A stretch of 64,000 nucleotides of DNA from G020348185 sp964525045 (GTDB lineage Bacteria > Nitrospirota > Nitrospiria > Nitrospirales > UBA8639): positions 124,001 through 188,000 of the forward strand of contig CAZGFD010000002.1 in assembly GCA_964525045.1 (NCBI GenBank), given 5' to 3'. Below, piece by piece: positions 43,958 to 53,757 of this stretch. A program made the translations under genes and the position numbers. The number at the start of each line of letters is the position of its first letter. Within the stretch, counting starts at the first letter, position 1. The notes under the pieces are model-generated. The model was not told where the DNA came from, searched no databases, and was given only the letters and a program-made list of their open reading frames with translations.

Positions 43958-44671
43958 TCATGCTTCTTCAGGGTGAACACAATTGGACCCACCCCGGGCC
44001 TCACATAGCCTAAACCTCGACTGTTTGGCCCAGTATTCAAGAATTTGATTGACATCGCCCCAGGTATCAAATGCCTCCGCCTCCAGTTTTTTATTTCCAA
44101 CACGCCGGTCTACCAAAGCAGCGAGCACCCTTCCCGTCTGCGCATCCGAAATCTTGGCTTCTACACTGGCCTCACCGACAAAGGCCGGTTTTCCAGTCGC
44201 CAAACCCTTTAAACTTGACAGGGCACGCGCTTGAGGGACAACGGTCGAAACCACGTCCATGACGACCATCGACTCCTCTACTTTCGTGATGGCCACTTGT
44301 ATCCGTAGGGTGTTTGGACTGGGTTTCTGAACCATTTCGTAGTCTTGTTGGAAGGTCAGATAGAGAAGGGAATAAAAATGGTCTGCGAGGACCTGTATGT
44401 CTTTTTGGGGAACCCCGGCCTCTCTTGATTCCTCACCACGCCAAACGGTCACGGGGTCTAGCAAAATCTTGGTATACTCGGAAAAACGAGCGGTGTTGAT
44501 TTTTTCAGGCTTATACACCAGGAGGGCTTCCCCTTCTTTTCCCTTCCGGAGTTTGGGATAAATATCTCCCAGGAACCCTGACGGCTCAACATCCCGGGCC
44601 TGTTTGGTCGCCGCACACCCAGCCAGCAGGCTTAATAGGACAACACAGAGAAATCCATGAAATCGCAACAT
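43958..44671 (-). CDS. DUF3313 lipoprotein
   Basis: About 237 residues. I start at ATG 44671 because CTAGGAGGAGGG lies just upstream and the following MLRFHGF begins a clean signal with lipobox LLAGC (Cys about 19). The DUF3313 pattern follows: SGFLGDIYPKLRKGKEG, YTKILLDPVTVWRG, LADHFYSLLYLTFQQDYEMV, NTLRIQVAITKVEE and GEASVEAKISDAQTGRVLAALVDRR. It ends in WAKQSRFRLCEAR. Family function is unknown. A second DUF3313 gene lies at 54472-55191; the two are clearly diverged. Confidence 0.9.
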   Translation of the reverse strand: MLRFHGFLCVVLLSLLAGCAATKQARDVEPSGFLGDIYPKLRKGKEGEALLVYKPEKINTARFSEYTKILLDPVTVWRGEESREAGVPQKDIQVLADHFYSLLYLTFQQDYEMVQKPSPNTLRIQVAITKVEESMVVMDVVSTVVPQARALSSLKGLATGKPAFVGEASVEAKISDAQTGRVLAALVDRRVGNKKLEAEAFDTWGDVNQILEYWAKQSRFRLCEARGGSNCVHPEEA

Positions 44672-44864
44672 AAAAATCCCTCCTCCTAGAATGTGAACCA
44701 ATCAGCAGGAATCCGGGGGAATGTCGAGGAGAACAGACAAGGGCTTCAGGGGGCAGTCCCAAGTTTCACGTCCAAAGGACCGTTTGGAACCCCATTCTTC
44801 ACTGAGCCCAATGGGCCCAGGAATTTCAATAAGCTCCGGATTTAAACCTTGGACCTTGGACGGG

Positions 44865-44883
44865 AAACCTGAAACTTGAAACC
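44865..44883 (+). repeat. Dispersed intergenic motif, copy 1
   Basis: AAACCTGAAACTTGAAACC lies between two minus-strand genes. The core AAACCTGAAAC recurs in intergenic DNA at 57122-57132 and, inverted, at 63021-63031. Confidence 0.5.
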
Positions 44884-44893
44884 CTACTTTTTA

Positions 44894-45379
44894 TTATTCT
44901 CCGATAAGAGGAATTTTTTCGGCAAGCTCGAAGTCCACAAGAGCTTTGATCTTGTTCTCAATTTGAAAATAGCGCACAAGCTTTATATCTGACATGATTC
45001 CCCGGAACCTGGGCACATATTGCCGGCGCGTAATTTGATAATCACCTTCAATGTCCAGAAACTCCTCCATGAGTTTTACCGCTTCCTCGTTCGTCATTGA
45101 CTTATACACCCGCGCATATTCCTTGATGAGCTCAATTTCACGATCGGCAAGTTTGGATAATTCCTTTTGGTATTCCTCGTAGACAGGCCAGAACTTATCA
45201 GCTTCCGATTGGGTCAATCCCATAGCCTGTGCAATAAGGAGCTTTTTGTCTGCGCGAAGTTTTTCACGTACAATCTCCATATTACTCGCTGGCTGTTCCT
45301 CGGCCAGGGCCATACAGGGAACTAGGGTGACGAAGCCGAGCGAAGCTGCAATCACAATCGTCCTAATGCTTCCTTTCAT
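44894..45379 (-). CDS. Small helical periplasmic protein (Spy/CpxP-like)
   Basis: About 161 residues from the ATG at 45379, which has AAAGGAGAGG about 6 nt upstream and starts a clean signal peptide (to about ALAEE, residue 27). The mature part is almost all helix, with LIAQAMGLTQSEADKFWPVY and EEYQKELSKLADREIELIKEY. This is a widespread periplasmic pattern akin to the LTxxQ proteins of the Spy/CpxP group, which bind misfolded proteins. That role is inferred from shape only. The 5' leader contains a 7-bp hairpin (TTCCCAA 45425-45419, TTGGGAA 45409-45403 on the minus strand) before the ribosome binding site. Confidence 0.78.
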   Translation of the reverse strand: MKGSIRTIVIAASLGFVTLVPCMALAEEQPASNMEIVREKLRADKKLLIAQAMGLTQSEADKFWPVYEEYQKELSKLADREIELIKEYARVYKSMTNEEAVKLMEEFLDIEGDYQITRRQYVPRFRGIMSDIKLVRYFQIENKIKALVDFELAEKIPLIGE

Positions 45380-45697
45380 TGATGCCTCTCCTTTTGGTTG
45401 TTTTCCCAAAATTTTTCCTTGGGAAGATAGTTAATGATGGTATACAGACCGACACTTTCTCAAAGGGAACATACCATACCTCGTCTTATTTCTGCAGGCA
45501 ATAGGGAAAAATGGTCAAGTAGGGAAAATCAGGGATCGAAACCGTCAAATCTTTGATGTAGGACATTGAATTGTGGACATTTTTTCATCCTTTGAAATTT
45601 GAGCCTTTTATTGATCTCTTCGTATTCCAAAATACCTAACACTTTCACATTTTCAAGTATTCTTGGAATTTATGATAATATAAGCTTCCTACCTTTT

Positions 45698-47152
45698 ATG
45701 ATCCCTATGAGGACAAAAATAGCCTCCTTTGGCTTTTTAGTGCTACTCATTTCCTTAATTCCCCACCAGGTCACTGCTGATTCCGTTTCAGCTTCGGTAT
45801 TCAGCTCCAGCAATGCATTTACCGGTGATCTTCCCGAAATACGGAAGCGCCGTTTCCTCAGAGTATTGGTGACTTACAGCAAAACCAATTTTTTCCTCAT
45901 GAAGGGTGTCCCCCATGGATTTGAGTACGAAATGCTCAGGCAGTATGAAAAGTTTCTCAATAAGGGCAAGGGCAGAAGGTCCCTCAAAACCCAATTGGTG
46001 TTTATCCCCGTCCCATTTGATCAACTCATTCCAGCCCTTCTAAAGGGGAGAGGGGATATCGTGGCTTCCGGCCTCACCAATACCCCCGATCGCCGAAAGA
46101 AAGTGGCCTTTACCACCCCTTATCTTCCCAAAGTCGATGAAATCGTGGTGAGTCATAAAAGGGCAAGGGGGCTCAACAATCTGACTGATTTATCGGGCCG
46201 AACGGTAGCTGTCGTTCGGGCCAGCAGCTACGTCGATTCGCTCAATACCCTGAATTCCCAATTACGTGTGCAAAAGCGAAAACCGATTAACATTTTCCAA
46301 GTTAGTGAAAACCTGGAGGCGGAAGATGTGTTGGAGTTGGTCAATGCGGGGGTGCTCAAAGCCACGGTGGTCGATCAACATATTGCGGAGCTGTGGTCAG
46401 GGGTTTTGACCGACCTCGTCCTTCATACCAAGCTCAAAGCCAACCAGGGAGGGCAAATTGCCTGGGCGGTCCGGCCCAATAATCCCGACCTGCGAAAGAG
46501 CCTCAACCGCTTCATTAAAAGTAATAAAAAAGGAACGTTAATCGGAAACATTTTATTTAAACGGTATTATCAAAACCGCGAATGGATCAAAAATCCTCTG
46601 GAGGCACAAGAACGAAAAAAACTTGATCGCTTCATTAAACTCTTTAAAGAATACGGGAATCGGTATGAATTTGACTGGTTGGCGATCGCAGCCCAAGCCT
46701 ATCAAGAATCGGAGTTTAACCCCAATGCCAAAAGTTCCGCCGGAGCCGTCGGGATCATGCAAATGCTTCCAAGCACGGCGGCCAGCGAGGCGGTGAATAT
46801 TCCCAATATTAAACCCATAGAAAACAACATTCATGCGGGCGTGAAATACTTAGCCTGGATTCGCGATCGATATTTTTCAGGCCCGGAGATTTCCCCGGAA
46901 GACCGGGTCGATTTTTCGTTTGCCGCTTACAACGCCGGGCCGGGGGCCATTCAAAAGATTCGACGCAAGGCCAAAACCATGGGACTCAATCCAAACAAGT
47001 GGTTTTACAATGTCGAACTGGCCGCTTTAAAGTATATTGGCCAGGAACCTGTGCGATACGTCGCCAACATTCATAAATACTATGTAGCGTATTCAATGAT
47101 ATCCGAAACATTGAATAAAAAAGCCCGAGAGATGAAAGCCACTAAAAAGTAG
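45698..47152 (+). CDS. MltF-like lytic transglycosylase (binding protein + SLT)
   Basis: About 484 residues with a signal peptide (IASFGFLVLLISLIPHQVTA). A solute-binding type 3 domain follows (about 50-290; RFLRVLVTYSKTNFFLMKG, GRGDIVASGLTNTPDRRKKV, LSGRTVAVVRASSYVDSL). A C-terminal SLT transglycosylase domain runs from about 325, with the catalytic Glu in AQAYQESEFNPNAKS, then GAVGIMQMLPSTA and FAAYNAGPGAI. This is the MltF architecture, in which the binding domain regulates muramidase activity. Open frame continues upstream to a TTG at 45599, but the sequence there is not signal-like, so I start at ATG 45698 (ATG 45707 also possible). Confidence 0.88.
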   Translation: MIPMRTKIASFGFLVLLISLIPHQVTADSVSASVFSSSNAFTGDLPEIRKRRFLRVLVTYSKTNFFLMKGVPHGFEYEMLRQYEKFLNKGKGRRSLKTQLVFIPVPFDQLIPALLKGRGDIVASGLTNTPDRRKKVAFTTPYLPKVDEIVVSHKRARGLNNLTDLSGRTVAVVRASSYVDSLNTLNSQLRVQKRKPINIFQVSENLEAEDVLELVNAGVLKATVVDQHIAELWSGVLTDLVLHTKLKANQGGQIAWAVRPNNPDLRKSLNRFIKSNKKGTLIGNILFKRYYQNREWIKNPLEAQERKKLDRFIKLFKEYGNRYEFDWLAIAAQAYQESEFNPNAKSSAGAVGIMQMLPSTAASEAVNIPNIKPIENNIHAGVKYLAWIRDRYFSGPEISPEDRVDFSFAAYNAGPGAIQKIRRKAKTMGLNPNKWFYNVELAALKYIGQEPVRYVANIHKYYVAYSMISETLNKKAREMKATKK

Positions 47153-47306
47153 ATTAGGGTAAGAAACAAGGGAAATCGGCATTTGTGATGGAGTTTGACG
47201 GCCTTTGACAAAAACGATCACAGGTGGTCATTCCTTCAATCCTCATTGCTCTCCAACCATACATATTTATTTACCCAGCACACATCTTCCATCAGAAATC
47301 CGTTTT

Positions 47307-49628
47307 ATGTTCAATTTATTGGCCATGGCCTTGGCTTTGACATTGGCAGCTTTGAACCTCAGCGGGTGCGATGGCAAGGATTCAGATCCAGGTCCGTCTT
47401 CCGACAAAAACCAATCCGCCACCCCGACTCCCTCGCGAGAAAAACCGACTTATGTTGGGAATACGATTTGCGCCAGGTGTCATCAACAAGCCTACGAATT
47501 ATGGACCGCCTCGCATCATAGTCAGTCCATGCAGATAGCCTCCTCCGAAACGGTCCTCGGAAATTTCGAAGACGAGACATTCGACTATTCCGGCATTGGT
47601 TCTACCTTCTTCAAAAAAGAAGGAAAATTTTGGGTTCATACCGATGGTCCGAACGGCAAACTTGCCGATTTTGAGATTACCCATACATTCGGCATCGAAC
47701 CTTTGCAACAATATTTGATCGCCTTTCCCGACGGACGACTGCAAGCTCTGGGGATTGCATGGGATACGCGGCCGAAAAAGGTGGGAGGGCAGCGGTGGTT
47801 TCACCTCTACCCTGATGAACACATCACCCACACCGATCGTCTGCATTGGACCAAACCCAATCAAACCTGGAACTACATGTGTGCCGACTGCCATTCAACC
47901 AACCTGAAAAAACGCTATAACCTTGAAAAAGATCGGTACGAGACCACCTGGTCTGATATCAATATTGGCTGTGAGGCCTGTCATGGGCCAGGCTCACACC
48001 ACGTCCACTGGGCCGAGGGCAGCCGGCCAAAAGCTGATCCATCCAACTCCACACCTTACAAAAAGGGAATGACGGTTTTGGCAACCGAGGCTGGTGAAAT
48101 CAACACTTGTTCAAAATGTCACTCCAGGCGAGGCATCCTTGCTGAGGAATATATCCCAGGACAACCTTTTCTCGATTTCTATATGCCTGCACTTCTGGAT
48201 TCCAATCTTTATTATTCCGATGGACAAATTCTCGAGGAAGTCTATGTGTACGGTTCCTTTCTTCAAAGTAAAATGCATCATCGGGGAGTCCGTTGCACAG
48301 ATTGTCACAATCCGCATTCTGGTCGTTTACTAAAGCCCGGAAATGCCACTTGCACAGCGTGCCACCAGGCTAAACCCTCTTCCCGCTTTCCAACCTTGAA
48401 AACCAAACCATACGATTCACCACAACACCATCATCACCCCCCAGATTCGCCCGGAATACATTGCACGGCTTGCCACATGCCTTCCAAACTCTTTATGGTA
48501 ATTGATGAGAGACATGATCATAGTTTCCGTATTCCCCGTCCGGATCTTTCGGTTGAGCTTGGCGTACCGAACGCCTGCAATGCTTGCCATTTCAAACAAT
48601 CCGCAAATTGGGCTGCCAATCGGATAGCCGAATGGTATACAACCCAACCGGGAGATCATTTCGCGAAAGCCCTTGATGGAGGGAAGCGCGGCGAACTCTT
48701 CGCCGAAAAACTCCTCTCTGAGTTAAGTCTGAATCACAATCAACCCGTTATGGCACGAGCCACAGCTCTATCGCTATTGCAAAATTACAATAGGGAATTC
48801 TCTAGAGAGGCTATTGAAGCAGGACTTCGGGATACAAATCCTCTCATTCGCCTTGGAGCGGTGCGTGGATCAGAACGACTGCGCCCTGAGTTGCGTTGGC
48901 AGACCACCCATCACTTGCTTTCCCATCCGCTGCGTGGAATACGAATTGAAGCCGGTCGATTGTTGGCACCGGTTGATCCTGCAACGCTCGATTTGGGCCA
49001 ACGGGACATTCTGGATCGTGTCATCACTGAATACATCAGGGCACAAATGGTTAATGGGGACCGTCCCGAAGCCCATACGAATGTTGGCGTGGTTTATTCA
49101 CAAACCAGAAAATTTACCAAAGCTGAGCAGGCTTATTTACAGGCTCTTTCGCTCGATCCTCAGTGGGTCCCGGCGCTTGTTAATCTGGCTGATCTCTATC
49201 GGGCACAGGGCCGCGATACTGAAGGTGAACCACTCCTGAAACGTGCTTTGGGTTCCGCGCCCAATAACCCTGCGCTTCATCAAGCCTATGGCCTATGGCT
49301 TACCCGGCAAGGAAGACCCCAGGAAGCTATCGAGAGCTTGAGGCGTTCGACCCAACTCGATCCTGATACTGCCCGATATGCGTACGTGTACGGCATCGCA
49401 TTGAATTCAACCGGCCAAACATCGGAAGCATTAAAGGTCTTACATCGCACGCTCGACAAATTTCCCGAAAACCTTGATGTCCTCTATGCGCTTGTCACGA
49501 TTTATCGCGATCAGGGTGATGTCAAAAGCGCAGTGGCCTATGCAGAACAATTAGCCGCCCTGAGGCCGGATCAGGAATACTTTCAACAGTTAGTTAAGGA
49601 ACTGCGGGAACAACACAAACTCCAGTAG
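47307..49628 (+). CDS. Octaheme cytochrome c with HEAT-like and TPR domains
   Basis: About 773 residues. From ATG 47307 the protein opens with a signal and lipobox (LNLSGC). Eight CxxCH heme c sites follow in order: CARCH, CADCH, CEACH, CSKCH, CTDCH, CTACH (in NATCTACHQ), CTACH (in IHCTACHMP) and CNACH. A helical HEAT-like segment follows (RLGAVRGSERLRPEL), then about five TPRs (AHTNVGVVYSQTRKFTKAEQ onward). This domain combination is seen in multiheme proteins of Nitrospirota and Planctomycetes. It is an outer-membrane or periplasmic electron-transfer protein, with TPRs for partner binding; the electron donor and acceptor are unknown. The longer TTG reading at 47205 lacks a signal. Confidence 0.88.
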   Translation: MFNLLAMALALTLAALNLSGCDGKDSDPGPSSDKNQSATPTPSREKPTYVGNTICARCHQQAYELWTASHHSQSMQIASSETVLGNFEDETFDYSGIGSTFFKKEGKFWVHTDGPNGKLADFEITHTFGIEPLQQYLIAFPDGRLQALGIAWDTRPKKVGGQRWFHLYPDEHITHTDRLHWTKPNQTWNYMCADCHSTNLKKRYNLEKDRYETTWSDINIGCEACHGPGSHHVHWAEGSRPKADPSNSTPYKKGMTVLATEAGEINTCSKCHSRRGILAEEYIPGQPFLDFYMPALLDSNLYYSDGQILEEVYVYGSFLQSKMHHRGVRCTDCHNPHSGRLLKPGNATCTACHQAKPSSRFPTLKTKPYDSPQHHHHPPDSPGIHCTACHMPSKLFMVIDERHDHSFRIPRPDLSVELGVPNACNACHFKQSANWAANRIAEWYTTQPGDHFAKALDGGKRGELFAEKLLSELSLNHNQPVMARATALSLLQNYNREFSREAIEAGLRDTNPLIRLGAVRGSERLRPELRWQTTHHLLSHPLRGIRIEAGRLLAPVDPATLDLGQRDILDRVITEYIRAQMVNGDRPEAHTNVGVVYSQTRKFTKAEQAYLQALSLDPQWVPALVNLADLYRAQGRDTEGEPLLKRALGSAPNNPALHQAYGLWLTRQGRPQEAIESLRRSTQLDPDTARYAYVYGIALNSTGQTSEALKVLHRTLDKFPENLDVLYALVTIYRDQGDVKSAVAYAEQLAALRPDQEYFQQLVKELREQHKLQ

Positions 49629-49703
49629 GTTCCAGATTCAACCAATGACGAGCCACCTTCCCCCACAAATCAAATTCATTGACGCCTTGGTCTATAAGTC
49701 ATA

Positions 49704-51527
49704 ATGCATCCGACCACCCGTTACATTCTTGTTCTCATAACCGCACAAATTTTAATGCTATCGCCCCGCGCGACGGCAGAGCCAGCGCCTGATCTCAATG
49801 CCCATCTCTCAATTCCTATCCGGTGGTGCGCCGTTCAAGGAAGCCCGGCAGTAGAAACTCGGTCAAGGGCATTGGGTGGAACGACGGATGAGATTCTCCG
49901 CGCTCGTCACACTCGAGCAACGACTTTTGTCTGGATGCCCCAATCGGGTATCAGTTTTCGATCGGCTCTGACGCCAAAAACTCGTTCTCGAATCAGGTTT
50001 CCGATTATTAAGGATCCTGACCCTCCCAAAGCCGACGGATCGGGCGGCCCAGGGTTAGAAGGCGATATCCTCGCGCCCTCTTTTGATCATCGGAAACGAA
50101 ATGAGCTCACTATGGCAGTCGGAATGTGCGAGGGGGCCTGGGAGCAATTGGAAGATCAACTCGAAACAAATTTTGAGGGCATCATTGGCATTAATATTCG
50201 GCGTTTTGTTAAACCCGATGGGAGTCCTGCCGGACTCTTGGGCGTTGGAACCAGCTTGCATACGGTTCCATACGGAACCGATAAATGTGTAATCCCTCTT
50301 CAACCTCAAGACTTTCAACCTCTGATGAGCAATGACGGATGGGTGGTCGTTGTCGATAATCACTTCACTCGACACACCGACCCCTATGACAGTGTACTTG
50401 CCCACGAATTGGGCCATGTTCTATTCCTGGGGCATGGGAATGGTTTGGATGATCCGGCAGGAAATCCCCCCCGAAAAAATAAAAGATTCGATGGCTATTG
50501 TGATCGTCATGAAAATGTAAATGCTGCCCCCTTCACTCTTATGAAACCCCAAAATCCGGTTTCCAATCTTCTGACGGATCTCCAAAAAACGAATGCGCGG
50601 GCCGCCGCAAGAGTGACCGTGGGGGGAGTAAGCCTACAAACGGACGCTTCACAGAGGGGTTTTATCATCAGTGACGATGAGGTCGACCAAGTGGGCGACG
50701 TGAAGGACCCTTCGGTCGATTTACGCTCATTGGGCATCCACTATAACACCATGAAGGGAGTGACGATCCTTAGTTACAGACTTGTTGGTCCACTCCCTGA
50801 ATATCCCTTCCACCGATTCCTTGTATTTGCAGACCTGGATGCGAATCCGAACACCGGCGGTTCCCCTTCTATCCTTGATTACAAAACACGTTTTCAAGGC
50901 GCTGAAATTGTGACCGAAGTTTTAGTGAAGAGATACGTGGGTGAACCCCAACGACGGGTCACCACATCCGTCTGGTTCTATCGATCTGGTAGGTTCGTCA
51001 AGTCTCCGGCGGCTTCAAGAATCAAGGCGGAGGTCATGCCCGCCGTCCTGGGGCATTCAGGAAAGGTGGCCTATGATGTCGTCACCCTTCAAATTCCTCA
51101 TGGACTTGTCGTTCCGCGCCCCGTCAAGGTCCGATTCCAAGCCATGACAGAACGTATGGGTGGAGAATTGGATCGCTTACCCGACAAAGGGGAGCAGGGC
51201 CGTCTCATCCGGTTGACCAGGCCACAATACCCCTCATGCCGAGTGATCCCCCACACGATTAAGGCCGGCAACTCACTCAAATTAAAGGTCACAGGATTTA
51301 TCCCCAATCGAACAGTGAATGTCTTTATTGATCACAAACGGATTGGTAGCACGGTATTAAACCAAAATGGAAATGTGACCGTTCAAATTCCCACCCCGCG
51401 CGACGCAAAAAACGGGCTCCATCTTCTTGTGGTGGCGATAGCAAAGAAAGCGTTGACGGCTCATTGTTCATTGACAATCAACGGTGGAACCGCCGACAAA
51501 AAACCATTAATTGAATCACGAAAATGA
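49704..51527 (+). CDS. Secreted metzincin-like metalloprotease
   Basis: The 607-residue protein has a signal peptide (to about ATAEP, residue 26) and the zinc motif HELGHVLFLGH (about residue 234), i.e. HExxHxxFxxH. The third His is at the right distance for a metzincin, but the usual Gly is Phe. A Met-turn may be the LMKPQNP segment downstream. The C-terminal half is beta-rich and ends in an Ig-like or PKD-like region (VIPHTIKAGNSLKLKVTGF, then VNVFIDHKRIGS and LVVAIAKKALTAHCSL) that could bind the cell surface or substrate. The precise family is not recognised. Protease activity is inferred from the motif. Confidence 0.72.
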   Translation: MHPTTRYILVLITAQILMLSPRATAEPAPDLNAHLSIPIRWCAVQGSPAVETRSRALGGTTDEILRARHTRATTFVWMPQSGISFRSALTPKTRSRIRFPIIKDPDPPKADGSGGPGLEGDILAPSFDHRKRNELTMAVGMCEGAWEQLEDQLETNFEGIIGINIRRFVKPDGSPAGLLGVGTSLHTVPYGTDKCVIPLQPQDFQPLMSNDGWVVVVDNHFTRHTDPYDSVLAHELGHVLFLGHGNGLDDPAGNPPRKNKRFDGYCDRHENVNAAPFTLMKPQNPVSNLLTDLQKTNARAAARVTVGGVSLQTDASQRGFIISDDEVDQVGDVKDPSVDLRSLGIHYNTMKGVTILSYRLVGPLPEYPFHRFLVFADLDANPNTGGSPSILDYKTRFQGAEIVTEVLVKRYVGEPQRRVTTSVWFYRSGRFVKSPAASRIKAEVMPAVLGHSGKVAYDVVTLQIPHGLVVPRPVKVRFQAMTERMGGELDRLPDKGEQGRLIRLTRPQYPSCRVIPHTIKAGNSLKLKVTGFIPNRTVNVFIDHKRIGSTVLNQNGNVTVQIPTPRDAKNGLHLLVVAIAKKALTAHCSLTINGGTADKKPLIESRK

Positions 51528-51980
51528 AGCAGAGCCAGGCAGCGTACTTCTCTTCACTGATGTAATTAAGAAGGTTATTCAAAATGGTCGTCCGGTGTCA
51601 TGCCTTTTTAATCGACGTAGATCAGCCCACCGGAGGGTTCTCACATCAACAGAAAACCCTGCGTTTCCATACATATTCCAATATTGGCTATAACATTGGG
51701 GTAGGAAGTCATGTACCTTTTTGAGTATATTTAATACTGAAAGGACCGGAGAAAGAGGGATCTTCTGAAAGGGAGGATGACGTGATGTCTTGGGTGCCGA
51801 GAATGTTGCTGTCATTCCTCAGTCACGGGAGGGGGCCCCTGCAGGGGTTGGCAAAACAGGGCTCGCTAAGAAACTGGACCGATGGGCCCGAATCGTTTTT
51901 CTCTAGCCTTTCTGGTTGTTTTGAATGTCTCCTTTCGGATCGAATATGAGCTCAAAGGTTTCGCATTTAGGGGTATTCAT
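51528..51980 (+). other. Intergenic stretch before the M48 gene
   Basis: About 450 nt without a recognised gene. It includes a stretch with GAGGATGACGTGATGTC (51773-51789) that does not open a usable frame, and otherwise mixed composition. It is ended by the promoter at 51981. Confidence 0.3.
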
Positions 51981-52009
51981 TTCACATGACGATATAACAT
52001 TTGTATACT
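51981..52009 (+). promoter_or_regulatory. Sigma-70-type promoter of the M48 protease gene
   Basis: TTCACA (51981-51986) and TATACT (52004-52009) are each one mismatch from consensus with an exact 17-nt spacer. Transcription would start near 52016, leaving a ~35-nt leader with the ribosome binding site AGGTGGTG before the ATG at 52052. Confidence 0.6.
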
Positions 52010-52051
52010 TCGGAGTTTTTCATTTTTTAAATTTTTAGCAGGTGGTGATTT

Positions 52052-53542
52052 ATGAAATTTACAAAACCCTTGTTTGGCCTCGGATTCCTTGTCGGTCTAT
52101 TGTCGTTCGGTGTTCTCGTCGGTTGCGCCGTGAATCCGGTAACAGGGCGTCCTGACCTCGTTCTCACCACAAAGGCAGGTGAACGGGAAATCGGCGCTAA
52201 AGAAGCAAAAAAAGTTGAACAACAAATTGGCCTCACTGATAACCCTAGCCTTGGGGCGTATGTCGAATCACTGGGCCAACGATTGGCTGCGCATTCCCCT
52301 CGTCAGGATGTTCCGTACCAATTCTATGTAGTGGAAATGGTTGAGCCGAACGCTTTTGCGCTTCCTGGCGGATTTGTGTACGTATCTCGCGGCCTTCTCC
52401 CCATTGTCAACTCCGAGGATGAACTGGCCGGGGTTGTCGGGCATGAAATTGGGCATGTCGCAGCACGTCACTCCGTTCAACGCTTGTCTGCCGCCGCTCC
52501 TTTTGCCATCGTCGGAGGCGTGACTGGCGCCGTCACGGGAATTGTCAGCGATAATCTCAGTGATGCCGTAATGGGAATCACGGGATTGGCCGGCAGTGTC
52601 TTTCTCGCCCCGTATAGCCGGAGCCAGGAACGGGAGGCCGATACCGTCGGCGTGGATCTGGCCGCTGCAAGTGGGTATGACCCTAAGGGACTGTCGAGAT
52701 TCCTGCAAGCATTAGAAGTTCAAGATACCCTCCGGAAAGAAAAACCAAAGTCTCCCAGCTTCTTCGATTCCCATCCGGCCACACCTGAACGAGTGAAGGA
52801 TACGGCTAACTACGCTAAAACCGCGACGCGAGGGCCAGCGAGACCCATCGCTGCTGATCATGAAGCATTTCTCAAAAAGCTCGACGGTGTTGTAATTGGC
52901 CCCCACCCGGCCGAAGGTGTATTTAATGATAATCTCTTCCTTCATCCACACCTTGACTTTGCCCTTAGGTTTCCCACTGGCTGGGAAACACAAATCAGCC
53001 GGCAAATGGCATTGGCTGGTGATAAAGAGCAATTGACTCTGGTATTCCTTCAGGTTGCTGGGGAAGGAAACGATCCTATGGCTATCCCGAGAGAGCTTGA
53101 TAAGAAAAGTGGCGGAAAGGTTTTGGATAAAGTTGAACGTTTTGAAGTCGGAGGGTTACCTGGGTCCCGCTTGGTGTTCCAGGCAAAAACCAAGCAGGGC
53201 GTCATGGGAGTTGACTTGAATTGGATCGCTTATCAGGGCGTGATTTATCAGATCGTGGGACTAAGCCCGGAAAAGAAATTCAAAACGTTGGAACCCATTT
53301 TTCGGCAAACGGTGAATAGTTTTCGCCCTCTCACCCAGACTGAGCGTTCGAACTTCACGATTTCCCGACTTCGGCTCGCCCGGGCCAGCCAGGGAGAATC
53401 CATTCAGAGTTTCATCTCGCGGACTGATTGTATTTGGACAGTTGAGCAGGTTGCAGCGGCCAATGGAATCCCAACCAATGCGGCCCTGAATGATGGACAA
53501 CTACTCAAAATCACGAAACGGGAGCGGTACATGCCGCAATGA
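52052..53542 (+). CDS. M48-family metalloprotease lipoprotein with LysM-like tail
   Basis: The 496-residue protein has a lipobox (LVGC, Cys25) and an M48 peptidase domain. It shows NAFALPGGFVYVSRGLL, the zinc site HEIGH (131-135) and the third ligand region SQEREADTVG, followed by SFFDSHPATPERV. A beta-rich region (about 290-420) and a short C-terminal module (WTVEQVAAANGIPTNAALND, then GQLLKI) like a LysM peptidoglycan-binding repeat complete it. Such BepA/LoiP-like proteases act in the periplasm on outer-membrane proteins. Its promoter at 51981 is strong by sequence. Confidence 0.9.
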   Translation: MKFTKPLFGLGFLVGLLSFGVLVGCAVNPVTGRPDLVLTTKAGEREIGAKEAKKVEQQIGLTDNPSLGAYVESLGQRLAAHSPRQDVPYQFYVVEMVEPNAFALPGGFVYVSRGLLPIVNSEDELAGVVGHEIGHVAARHSVQRLSAAAPFAIVGGVTGAVTGIVSDNLSDAVMGITGLAGSVFLAPYSRSQEREADTVGVDLAAASGYDPKGLSRFLQALEVQDTLRKEKPKSPSFFDSHPATPERVKDTANYAKTATRGPARPIAADHEAFLKKLDGVVIGPHPAEGVFNDNLFLHPHLDFALRFPTGWETQISRQMALAGDKEQLTLVFLQVAGEGNDPMAIPRELDKKSGGKVLDKVERFEVGGLPGSRLVFQAKTKQGVMGVDLNWIAYQGVIYQIVGLSPEKKFKTLEPIFRQTVNSFRPLTQTERSNFTISRLRLARASQGESIQSFISRTDCIWTVEQVAAANGIPTNAALNDGQLLKITKRERYMPQ

Positions 53543-53757
53543 CAGTAAGACTTCTTCCGCCAAAAACCCAGGAGCATATCTGCTTCGCCTTTTATCGGAC
53601 TTGCCCTTGGTAATTGCCTTTTAAATTTATTTGATAACGGGAGTTTGGGGACGGGAATGTATTCAGGGTATGTCCGGACTTCGGGATATTATGACCGTTG
53701 AATCCAGGGACAAGATGTTTGACAGGCTGAGCTTCCCAAAGGCCCGGAGGGTCTTGA

